Under the pieces are notes generated by a model, which saw only the letters and a program-made list of their open reading frames with translations, did no database searches and had not been told where the DNA came from. This document shows positions 1 through 7,773 of a DNA stretch of 64,000 nucleotides, in pieces (position 1 is the first letter of the stretch; the number at the start of each line of letters is the position of its first letter). The position numbers were made by a program, and so were the translations under genes. This DNA comes from an uncultured Bacteroidales bacterium. Lineage in GTDB: Bacteria; Bacteroidota; Bacteroidia; Bacteroidales; F082. Location: the NCBI GenBank assembly GCA_947305795.1, contig CAMZEK010000006.1, positions 20,554 to 84,553 of the forward strand. The letters are read 5' to 3'.

Positions 1-1
1 C

Positions 2-241
2 AAATACCTCATTCGCGCGGTAAATACGGCCACGCAAACCAAAAAATCGGCAGAAGAACGTTTCAAGAACGTGAAGGACATCTTCGAGGTGCGCCATGCC
101 GAGGAATTGCAAGGTAAACACGTGCTTCTCATCGACGACGTGTTGACCACAGGCGCGACTTTGGAGGCCTGTGCGCACCAGTTGGAAAGCGTTCCTGGCA
201 TCGTCATCAGTGCAGCCACGGCTGCCTGCGCTGGAAATTGA
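2..241 (+). CDS. ComF-family phosphoribosyltransferase, C-terminal fragment (5' end outside window)
   Basis: Frame 2 reads KYLIRAVNTATQTKKSAEERFKNVKDIFEVRHAEELQGKHVLLIDDVLTTGATLEACA..., with the PRPP-binding motif VLLIDDVLTTGAT; stop at 239-241. Confidence 0.85.
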   Translation, partial: KYLIRAVNTATQTKKSAEERFKNVKDIFEVRHAEELQGKHVLLIDDVLTTGATLEACAHQLESVPGIVISAATAACAGN

Positions 242-315
242 AGGCTTCGAAATCACTTTTTTTCCGTCCGTTTTGTCGTTTTTCCTATCTTAGCCGCCGC
301 AAAACGACCTAAATC

Positions 316-2094
316 GTGCTTAAAGAGAAGATAGACCAATGGATTGACCGTTTCAATGCGTGGCGGACGACACACATGACAGACCGGCGTTTCATGCTGA
401 TTATCAGCATTCCGACGGGGTTTCTGGCGGGGGCTGCCGCTGTTGTCATCAAGAAATTAGCGCACGGTATCCGCGATTTGGTCATCAACGCGCAGTTCAA
501 CTATTCCCATCTGCTCTATTTTGTTTGTCCCGCCATCGGCATCCTGCTGACCATCCTGTTTTGCAAGTACATCCTGAAAAAAGACGTGGGGCACGGCATC
601 CCAGGCATCCTTTACGCCATCTCGAAGAACAAGGGTAAAGTGGACCGCAGCAGCACTTGGTCGAGCATCATCACCAGTGCGCTGACGGTCGGTTTTGGCG
701 GTTCGGTGGGATTGGAAGGTCCTTCCGTCTCGACGGGCGGCAGCATCGGCTCCAACATTGCCCAACTCTTGAAACTCGACTACAAACACACCATTCAGCT
801 CATCGGCATGGGTGGCGCGGCGGCGTTGGCAGCCATTTTTCAGGCACCCATCACGGGCATTGTCTTTGCCCTTGAAGTGTTCATGATAGACCTGTCGCTC
901 AACGCGATAGTGCCCATCATCGTGTCTTCGTTCACAGCCATCTTGACGGCCTATTTCTTCCTCGGCCAGACGGTGGAATACCCTGTCGCCATCACTGAGG
1001 GCTTCATCCCCTCCAATGCCTTGTATTATGTGCTTTTGGGCGTTTTTGCCGGTTTTGTGTCGGCTTATTTCCTGAAGGTGACTTTCAGCGTGGAGAAACG
1101 TTTCAAGCGAGTGAAGTCGCCTTGGATGCGTTTCCTCGTCGGAGGCTCACTGTTGGGCATCCTTATTTTCTTGTTTCCGGCCCTATACGGCGAAGGCTAC
1201 GAGGCCATCAACTCGGCCTTGCGCGGCGACTATAGTCCCATTTTCGGCAACCCGTGGTTCGACCGTTTCAAGGACTTCGATTTCGTGGTCATCATTCTCT
1301 TTGCGAGTATGATACTGCTGAAAGCCTTTGCCACGGCCTTTACCTTCGGTGCGGGCGGCGTGGGTGGCACCTTTGCTCCGGCCTTGTTCATCGGGGCCTT
1401 TACGGGGTTGTTTTTCGCCACTTTGGTTAATTATTTGGGCATTGCCGAGTTGGATCCGGCCAAGTTTGCCCTCGTCGGGATGAGCGGTTTGGTGGCGGGG
1501 ATGCTCCATGCTCCGTTGACAGGCATCTTCCTTATTGCGGAAATCACCAATGGTTACGCTCTTATTGTTCCGCTGATGATTGTCGCGGCTTTGGCCTACG
1601 CCATCAACAGACTGTTTTTCAGGCACTCCATTTATACCAATGCTGTGGCTGAAAAAGGCGTGGAAGTGACCCACAACAAGGATAAGAGCATTCTTAACAT
1701 GATGGCTATCAATCAGTTGATAGAGACCAATTTCAGTCCCATTGACCCAGACAGTCTTTTCCGCGACTTGTTGCCTTTGGTTTCATCCTCGAAGCGCAAC
1801 ATCTTCCCCGTGGTCGACAAGGAAGGTTTCTTCTGCGGTCATGTGCTGTTCGACGATGTGCGCGCCATCCTCTTCGATGAGAGCTATTACGACCAGTCCA
1901 TCCAGAATTTTGCTGTCCTTCCCGATTATGTCATCCATCCCGAGGAGCCGATGGAGGAGATTGTGCACAAGTTTCAGAAGTCGGGCAAATACAACATCCC
2001 CGTGATTCAAGGTGGAAAGTATTTGGGCTACATCTCGCGTGCCAATGTTTTCTCGGCCTATCGCAACATGATGAGCGAGATTTCAGAGGATTGA
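316..2094 (+). CDS. ClC-family chloride channel/antiporter with C-terminal CBS domains
   Basis: 592 aa; GGSVGLEGPSV and GAGGVGGTFAPALFIGA ClC motifs; CBS-like C-terminus. Confidence 0.92.
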   Translation: MLKEKIDQWIDRFNAWRTTHMTDRRFMLIISIPTGFLAGAAAVVIKKLAHGIRDLVINAQFNYSHLLYFVCPAIGILLTILFCKYILKKDVGHGIPGILYAISKNKGKVDRSSTWSSIITSALTVGFGGSVGLEGPSVSTGGSIGSNIAQLLKLDYKHTIQLIGMGGAAALAAIFQAPITGIVFALEVFMIDLSLNAIVPIIVSSFTAILTAYFFLGQTVEYPVAITEGFIPSNALYYVLLGVFAGFVSAYFLKVTFSVEKRFKRVKSPWMRFLVGGSLLGILIFLFPALYGEGYEAINSALRGDYSPIFGNPWFDRFKDFDFVVIILFASMILLKAFATAFTFGAGGVGGTFAPALFIGAFTGLFFATLVNYLGIAELDPAKFALVGMSGLVAGMLHAPLTGIFLIAEITNGYALIVPLMIVAALAYAINRLFFRHSIYTNAVAEKGVEVTHNKDKSILNMMAINQLIETNFSPIDPDSLFRDLLPLVSSSKRNIFPVVDKEGFFCGHVLFDDVRAILFDESYYDQSIQNFAVLPDYVIHPEEPMEEIVHKFQKSGKYNIPVIQGGKYLGYISRANVFSAYRNMMSEISED

Positions 2095-2261
2095 TATGGC
2101 TTTTGTTTTTTGTTTTGTTGCGCAGAAAATCCAATTTTGCGCAGAAAAACACGTTTTTTACCCATTTGCCAAAAATTGATGTCATACAAATCTGTTTTAA
2201 TCGTTATTTTTGCACGGCTTTTTAGTCAAATCTATTGTTTAACAAATCTAACACAAAAAAA

Positions 2262-2765
2262 ATGAAAAAAGTAACATTTCTACTCGCCACCCTGCTTATT
2301 GGTGGCATGATGCTGACAGGCTGCAAAAAAACTCCAACGCCTTCAACTCCCGACACACCGTCGACACCAACGACAAAAACCGTGGTGTACAAAATGGATA
2401 ACACCTATGTGGATAAGACGACATCAACAACGTTCGTAATTTCGCCTTGCTTCCACTTCAGTTTCAGTTACAAGGATGCTAATGGAACCATGGTTACAGT
2501 GAACGATCCCACTTTGCCCTGGTCAAAGGAAATTACAGTGACGACTCCTTTTGAAGCCAAACTGGAAGGAACTGCGACGTACAATGAGGCGGATCTTCCT
2601 GAGGATAGGATTAATTATGACGCGCTTGTCTATATCTTGGGTGGTGGTACACAAGTGCCACAAGAGCATTATGTGCGCTCATTCCCTACCAAAGAGAAAT
2701 TCTTGGAATATATGGGCAACCATCCCGACTTAATGAGCTATAGTTATACCTTGTCGGTTAACTAA
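2262..2765 (+). CDS. Hypothetical lipoprotein
   Basis: MKKVTFLLATLLIGGMMLTGCKK lipobox; internal start chosen over the ORF start at 2235. Confidence 0.7.
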   Translation: MKKVTFLLATLLIGGMMLTGCKKTPTPSTPDTPSTPTTKTVVYKMDNTYVDKTTSTTFVISPCFHFSFSYKDANGTMVTVNDPTLPWSKEITVTTPFEAKLEGTATYNEADLPEDRINYDALVYILGGGTQVPQEHYVRSFPTKEKFLEYMGNHPDLMSYSYTLSVN

Positions 2766-2790
2766 GACTCTGTGAGGATTTTACCTTTTC

Positions 2791-2830
2791 TTTGCCCGAC
2801 CTTCACGAATGGAGGTCGGGCAAATTGTTT
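2791..2830 (+). terminator. Intrinsic terminator-like hairpin
   Basis: TTTGCCCGACC...GGTCGGGCAAA perfect 11-bp arms followed by TTGTTTT. Confidence 0.75.
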
Positions 2831-2872
2831 TATGACAAATGATGGTTTTTGCTTGTTCTCGCAATAAAATTG

Positions 2873-2880
2873 TACTTTTG
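2873..2880 (+). promoter_or_regulatory. Bacteroidetes-type -7 box TACTTTTG
   Basis: TAnnTTTG match a few bases upstream of the ATG at 2886. Confidence 0.55.
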
Positions 2881-2885
2881 CAGCC

Positions 2886-3488
2886 ATGGAAACGAAGAAT
2901 CAAACCCCCATCAAGAAGGTGAAGAGTATTGAGAGCCAGTCTCTTGTGAATCATGTGGACAGCGGCTTGCCACGTTGTCTCATTGAGGCGGCTTTTGTGT
3001 GCTACCTTTTGCAAGCCGTCCTCAACTGGGCGCCGCTTTTGCATTGGATGAACGACGCGCATCTTTCGTGGGCGCGAGGCATCGTTCAGACTTTTGGGGC
3101 TGTGGTGATGTATGTTGGCCTGATGCGAGGCATGAAGCCGTTGTATCGGCCGTTCACGGTGTGGTGGTGGATAGTCATAGCACTGAATCTCGCTGGGTTC
3201 ATAACGGAGCTGATTCCAGCTATCATGTATTCCATAGGCTTACCTGTGGCTGTTTCACTAATGTTGATCTATTTGCCTTTTGGTTGCTCCATCATCTTTA
3301 ACTACCGTGGGAGGCTGCGTCAAGTAGGGTTATGGATGGTGCTTTACATCTTGATTTCCAGCATTATTCCCGTTGTTTCCTTTCTGCTTGTTGGCCCAGA
3401 GAATGGCCTGGCCAACCTGCCGATGGAGATTCCCACCATTGCTGTCATAGTGATTTATGCTTGGGTGCAGAGAAGGGTATTAATCTGA
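2886..3488 (+). CDS. Hypothetical integral membrane protein
   Basis: 200 aa with several hydrophobic segments. Confidence 0.7.
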   Translation: METKNQTPIKKVKSIESQSLVNHVDSGLPRCLIEAAFVCYLLQAVLNWAPLLHWMNDAHLSWARGIVQTFGAVVMYVGLMRGMKPLYRPFTVWWWIVIALNLAGFITELIPAIMYSIGLPVAVSLMLIYLPFGCSIIFNYRGRLRQVGLWMVLYILISSIIPVVSFLLVGPENGLANLPMEIPTIAVIVIYAWVQRRVLI

Positions 3489-4148
3489 AACTTGCGCTGA
3501 CGTTTCTTGGTCGATCACATTCTCCATGCCTTGTCGGTATTGCAAGGGCGTGATGCCGAGACGGCGTTTCACTTCCATCTGGAAAGTGCGGCGACCACCG
3601 AACCCCGCCTCTGCCCCAACAGCTTCGATGGTCCAATTGGGCTTTTCGCGTAGCAGGCGGCAAGCCAAGAGGAAACGCTTCTCGTTCAGATAATCGGCCA
3701 AGTTGTTGTACTTCTCATTGTTCTTGAACAAAGCCCCCAATCGTCTTTGTGTCAGACCGAGTGATTTGGCCATCATCTTCAATGTCAGATTGGTATCGGT
3801 GTAGAGTTGCCTCTCGTCCATTTCCTGATCTATCCATGCCATCAGTTCCTCGTTGCTCATGTTGGTGGTTAATTCGATACGCTCGCGGTGCTGTCGTGTC
3901 TGCTCCTGTAGCAGTGTCACTTCATCCTCTATGTGTTGCTTCAGTTGTTCTTCCAGTTCGTTGATTCGTTTTTCCAACGTGTCTTCTTGCTGCTTGTTAT
4001 GTTCCAATAGAGTGTTTTGGTTCTCCACCAACTTCGAATTGATGTCAATTATCTTTTTCGCGTTGGCATTTAGCAGTACCATCGTGATGATGAATGCAAT
4101 CACGAACATGACAATGACGGCTACGATGAGCAGTTGAGGTCCAATCAT
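3480..4148 (-). CDS. Membrane-anchored coiled-coil AraC-family HTH regulator
   Basis: N-terminal TM (MIGPQLLIVAVIVMFVIAFIITMVLL), long coiled coil, C-terminal AraC HTH (...AGFGGRRTFQMEVKRRLGITPLQYR). Confidence 0.78.
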   Translation of the reverse strand: MIGPQLLIVAVIVMFVIAFIITMVLLNANAKKIIDINSKLVENQNTLLEHNKQQEDTLEKRINELEEQLKQHIEDEVTLLQEQTRQHRERIELTTNMSNEELMAWIDQEMDERQLYTDTNLTLKMMAKSLGLTQRRLGALFKNNEKYNNLADYLNEKRFLLACRLLREKPNWTIEAVGAEAGFGGRRTFQMEVKRRLGITPLQYRQGMENVIDQETSAQVSD

Positions 4149-4272
4149 GGGTTTGTTTCTATTAATGTGCAAAAATACTTTATTAATCAACAAAACTGCC
4201 AAAATAATTGCGCGAAAATAGTGATTTTGCGCAAAAAAGTTGATTCCAGCACACTGTTTCTGCATGAAAACT

Positions 4273-4716
4273 TCATCTCTTCTTCTTGAAGAAATCCGTT
4301 AGTAAGGCAAGACATTCGTCGTGCATCACACCTGTTTCAGTTTTAGTTTTGGGATGCAGCATGTTGCCGAAACGCGAGAAACCGTTTTTCGGGTCGTTGG
4401 CGGCCCAAACGATTTTACCGATATGGGTATGACATAAGGCTCCAGCACACATGGGGCAAGGCTCCAAGGTGACGTAGAGTGTGCATTCGTCCAGATACTT
4501 GGCACCCAGAGCGTTGGCTGCGGCAGTGATGGCCAGCATCTCTGCGTGAGCGGTCACGTCGTTGAGGGTTTCCGTTTGGTTGTGAGCGCGGGCGATGATT
4601 TTGTTATTGCACACCACCACCGCCCCGATGGGGATTTCGTCGGCTTCAAGGGCCAGTTGAGCCTCTTGGTAGGCTTGTTTCATATAGTACTCGTCGGAGA
4701 AAACGCTAAAGGCCAT
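4273..4716 (-). CDS. tadA: tRNA-specific adenosine deaminase
   Basis: HAEMLAI and PCPMCAGAL zinc deaminase motifs; 147 aa. Confidence 0.88.
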   Translation of the reverse strand: MAFSVFSDEYYMKQAYQEAQLALEADEIPIGAVVVCNNKIIARAHNQTETLNDVTAHAEMLAITAAANALGAKYLDECTLYVTLEPCPMCAGALCHTHIGKIVWAANDPKNGFSRFGNMLHPKTKTETGVMHDECLALLTDFFKKKR

Positions 4717-4720
4717 ATTT

Positions 4721-5566
4721 TTACATTTTGGATAGAAGTTGGCTCGAAGTAATCTCCATCTTGCTGAAAGCGAACCATTTTTTGCCCAAGTCTTTCATTG
4801 ATGCGCCGATGTGATATACGGTTTCGTCAATCATCAAGAAGCGGTCGTGTGATTGGGCAAATTCTATGGCATCAATTGGCTCATATTGTGTATTGTGCAA
4901 GTTGATGTCGTTTTGTAAAGTGGGACTTATTTGACGGGTGTATATGGTGGCTTTTACACCCGCAGAACGCTTGTCAAGTAGTTTCAAAACAGTATCGTCT
5001 ATATAATTGTCAATCAAAGTGATGCTGTTTTTTGCGGAGCGAATCAAATCGCTGACAAAAACATGGGCATCAAACACTTGGCCTTCATAGAAGATACCTT
5101 CGGCAGGTGGAAGCGAGGTGCGGACAAAGAAGTCTATCTTTTCGGAGTGTTCAGCGAGCAGGTTTTGTTGGTTTTCCAACTGGTTTTCGATTTTTATAAG
5201 TCGTTGATTCAGAGAATAGCCTTTTAGTAAATAGTCTTTTAGAACTTTATTGGCCCATTGGCGGAATTGGATACCGCGTTGTGATTTTACCCGATAGCCA
5301 ATGGATAAAATCATGTCCAAATTATAGTGCTCAACTAAATAAGTTTTGCCATCTGTAGCAGTTGTCGCAAATTTTGCGACAACTGGAAGACCTAATAATT
5401 CTTCAACAAGCGCATTATTAATATGCTTACCTATGGTTTTGATGTCTCTGTCAAACAACAAAGCCATTTGCTGACGGTTAAGCCAGACAGTTTCCTCCTC
5501 CAAGCGAACTTCAAGTTGTACATTTTCGTCATGTTGATACAATATAATTTCCCCGGTTTGCTGCAT
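4721..5566 (-). CDS. RhuM-family protein with C-terminal PLD-like domain
   Basis: RhuM core VVAKFATTATDGKTYLVEHYNLDMILSIGYRVKSQRGIQFRQWA; C-terminal HDRFLMID HKD-like motif. ATG at 5566 chosen; the listed 5590 start is TTG. Confidence 0.8.
   Translation of the reverse strand: MQQTGEIILYQHDENVQLEVRLEEETVWLNRQQMALLFDRDIKTIGKHINNALVEELLGLPVVAKFATTATDGKTYLVEHYNLDMILSIGYRVKSQRGIQFRQWANKVLKDYLLKGYSLNQRLIKIENQLENQQNLLAEHSEKIDFFVRTSLPPAEGIFYEGQVFDAHVFVSDLIRSAKNSITLIDNYIDDTVLKLLDKRSAGVKATIYTRQISPTLQNDINLHNTQYEPIDAIEFAQSHDRFLMIDETVYHIGASMKDLGKKWFAFSKMEITSSQLLSKM
5359..5385. repeat. Perfect 27-bp palindrome inside the RhuM CDS
   Basis: CAGTTGTCGCAAATTTTGCGACAACTG, 13-bp arms around one base. Confidence 0.95.
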
Positions 5567-5587
5567 AATTAATGGTAGATTATCCGA

Positions 5588-5595
5588 CAAAAGTA
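5588..5595 (-). promoter_or_regulatory. Putative -7 box TACTTTTG of the RhuM-PLD gene
   Basis: Plus strand reads caaaagta; a TTTG lies at 5618-5621, 22 bp upstream, as a -33 candidate. Confidence 0.55.
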
Positions 5596-5609
5596 ATGAT
5601 TTTTCGTTT

Positions 5610-5670
5610 AGTTATCGCAAATTATGCGACAACTGAAAACTTTTCAACTGTCGCATTTTTTGCGATAGTT
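5610..5670. repeat. Two palindrome copies related to 5359-5385, arranged as a 61-bp dyad upstream of RhuM
   Basis: AGTTATCGCAAATTATGCGACAACT (5610-5634) and AACTGTCGCATTTTTTGCGATAGTT (5646-5670). Confidence 0.9.
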
Positions 5671-5736
5671 ACCAATCTATGCGTTTATTGCACAAGTTGA
5701 ACAACCGAGAAACTCTCGGCAGTTGATAAGCAATCC

Positions 5737-6531
5737 TTACAAACTGATTTCAAACCCATCCCAATCCGGTCCCAAAGGAAACTTCTCCCGAAAATGCTGC
5801 AACTTTTCATAATCCAAAGTGCAGTGCAGCACAGCTTCCTGATAAGGTTCTGCTTTGGAAATAATCTCGCCACGGGAGTTAATCACCTGTGATTCACCGC
5901 TGTAATGTAAATCGTTGGCATCTTCGCCGACACGGTTCACGCCAATCCAATAGGCTTGGTTTTCGATGGCGCGAGCCACGAGAAGCGTGTTCCAAACTAC
6001 CATCCGCGAATCGGGGAAATTGGCGAGATAGAACCCCAAATCATACTCATACTGACCGTTTGCGTAACGGTTTCTTGCCCAAATGGGAAAACGGATGTCG
6101 TAACACACCATCGGCCTGATGCGCCAGCCTTTGAGTTCTACAATCAATTGTTTATCACCGCGTTCTACTAATTGGTCTTCACCACCCATGGTAAAAGTAT
6201 GCCGCTTGAAGTACAGTTCATAGCTACCGTCAGGTCGCATCCAAACGAGGCTGTTGTAATAATGCCCATCAATGTCCAAAGGGAATGTGGTGCAAATCAC
6301 GGCGTTTTTGGCCTTGGCTTGGTTTTTCAGCCATTGCATGGTCGGACCATCAAGGGTCTCGGCAAACTGTTTTGGGTTGACGGGGAAGGCCGTGGTAAAG
6401 GTCTCAGGCAAGAGAATCAAGTCCGTTTCGGGCTGCACTTGTTTTAGTAAATCATTGAAATGCTGTAAATTAGCGGTTTTGTCCTCCCATTTCAGGTCGG
6501 CTTGGATGTAGGCGATGTTGAGGTTGGGCAT
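5737..6531 (-). CDS. Nitrilase-superfamily carbon-nitrogen hydrolase (omega-amidase/Nit2-like)
   Basis: LLPETF, VCYDIRFPIWARN catalytic contexts; start MPNLNIAYIQADL. Confidence 0.85.
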   Translation of the reverse strand: MPNLNIAYIQADLKWEDKTANLQHFNDLLKQVQPETDLILLPETFTTAFPVNPKQFAETLDGPTMQWLKNQAKAKNAVICTTFPLDIDGHYYNSLVWMRPDGSYELYFKRHTFTMGGEDQLVERGDKQLIVELKGWRIRPMVCYDIRFPIWARNRYANGQYEYDLGFYLANFPDSRMVVWNTLLVARAIENQAYWIGVNRVGEDANDLHYSGESQVINSRGEIISKAEPYQEAVLHCTLDYEKLQHFREKFPLGPDWDGFEISL

Positions 6532-6609
6532 GGATTTCAACTTTTATACGGCAAAAGTAGAGATTTTTCCCTATCTTCGCACCGTCAAATCAATAAACAA
6601 TTTAACGCG

Positions 6610-7371
6610 ATGAAAATTGTCAGCTACAACGTGAACGGCATCCGCGCAGCCATCAACAAGGGTCTGCTGCAATGGATTAGCGACTATCAGCCCGACGTGC
6701 TCTGCTTCCAGGAACTGAAAGCCACGCCCGACCAGATTCCTTTGATGGATTTTGAGATGATGGGCTACCGCCATTATTGGTTTCCCGCACAGAAAAAAGG
6801 CTACAGCGGTGTAGGCCTGATTACGAAAAAGGAACCCGACAATGTCGTTTACGGCATGGGCAATCCACTTTACGACAATGAAGGCCGCTTTCTACGTGCT
6901 GATTTCGGTGACTTGTCGGTGGTAAGCGTCTATCATCCCTCGGGCACTACGGGTGACGAACGCCAAGCCTTCAAGATGGTTTGGCTCGACTTTTTTCGCA
7001 AGTATGTCAATGAGTTGCGCAAAGAACGTCCCAACCTCGTGCTCTCTGGTGACTACAACATCTGTCACGAGGACATCGACATCAACAACCCGAGAAAGCA
7101 CGACACATCGTCAGGATTCTTGCCCGAAGAACGGCAATGGATGACCGACTTCCTCAGTGATGGCTACATCGACAGTTTTCGCCATTTGGTGAAGGAACCC
7201 AACCAATACAGCTGGTGGAGTTTCCGCGCTGGTGCCCGTGCAAAAAACCTCGGTTGGCGCATCGACTACCATATGGTGACTGACAACCTTCGTGACCGCA
7301 TTGCCAACGTCGGCATTTTGCCCGAGGTGATGCATTCTGACCATTGCCCTATTGTTTTGGAATTGAAGTAA
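6610..7371 (+). CDS. xth: Exodeoxyribonuclease III
   Basis: MKIVSYNVNGIRAAINKGLLQWI...CFQELKA...SDHCPIVLELK; ATG at 6610. Confidence 0.93.
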   Translation: MKIVSYNVNGIRAAINKGLLQWISDYQPDVLCFQELKATPDQIPLMDFEMMGYRHYWFPAQKKGYSGVGLITKKEPDNVVYGMGNPLYDNEGRFLRADFGDLSVVSVYHPSGTTGDERQAFKMVWLDFFRKYVNELRKERPNLVLSGDYNICHEDIDINNPRKHDTSSGFLPEERQWMTDFLSDGYIDSFRHLVKEPNQYSWWSFRAGARAKNLGWRIDYHMVTDNLRDRIANVGILPEVMHSDHCPIVLELK

Positions 7372-7382
7372 AATCAGCCGTG

Positions 7383-7515
7383 CATGTCATTCCAACGTAG
7401 GCTTGTGCGAGAGAGGGAATCTGTGCACGGCGGCACAAAAAGCAAGAACCATACATGACGGCCCTTGAAACCATAGATTCCACACTACCGCACCGCCCAC
7501 CGCAGGAATGACATG
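7383..7515. repeat. MITE-like intergenic element with 11-bp terminal inverted repeats
   Basis: CATGTCATTCC at 7383-7393 and GGAATGACATG at 7505-7515; internal GGAATCT/AGATTCC. Confidence 0.65.
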
Positions 7516-7614
7516 GCTTCAAAGGCCTTCCTATGACATACCCATTGAGGCCTGCAAACAATGATATGGCAAAACGATTTTCAAAAACACATGCCGACAT
7601 TCCAGAAAAAGTAG

Positions 7615-7622
7615 TACCTTTG
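7615..7622 (+). promoter_or_regulatory. -7 box TACCTTTG upstream of the tRNA
   Basis: TAnnTTTG match 17 bp upstream of the tRNA 5' end. Confidence 0.6.
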
Positions 7623-7639
7623 CAGCGGTTTTCACCAAT

Positions 7640-7711
7640 GGCCTAATAGTTCAAGGGATAGAACGGAAGTTTCCTAAACTTTAAATCTAGGTTCGAGTCC
7701 TAGTTGGGCTA
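7640..7711 (+). tRNA. tRNA-Arg (anticodon CCT)
   Basis: Cloverleaf: acceptor GGCCTAA/TTGGGCT, D-arm GTTC-GAAC, anticodon loop TTCCTAA, T-arm CTAGG-TTCGAGT-CCTAG. Confidence 0.9.
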
Positions 7712-7720
7712 CAGAAAAAG

Positions 7721-7757
7721 CCCCTAACCTGCTGAAAAACAAGTTAGGGGTTTTCTG
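7721..7757 (+). terminator. Intrinsic terminator downstream of the tRNA
   Basis: CCCCTAAC...GTTAGGGG followed by TTTTCTGTTT. Confidence 0.8.
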
Positions 7758-7773
7758 TTTGCACCAATGGTTG

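Noticed and set aside
2120-2160. Direct repeat TTGCGCAGAAAA considered as a CRISPR- or operator-like signal
   Set aside because: Only two short AT-rich copies; too weak to support.
5685-5873. 62-aa minus-strand ORF overlapping the nitrilase 3' end
   Set aside because: Out-of-frame overlap with no supporting motif.
7632-7771. Direct repeat CACCAATGG on both sides of tRNA-Arg, considered as an att-like site
   Set aside because: Only 9 bp, and no integrase or element between the copies.
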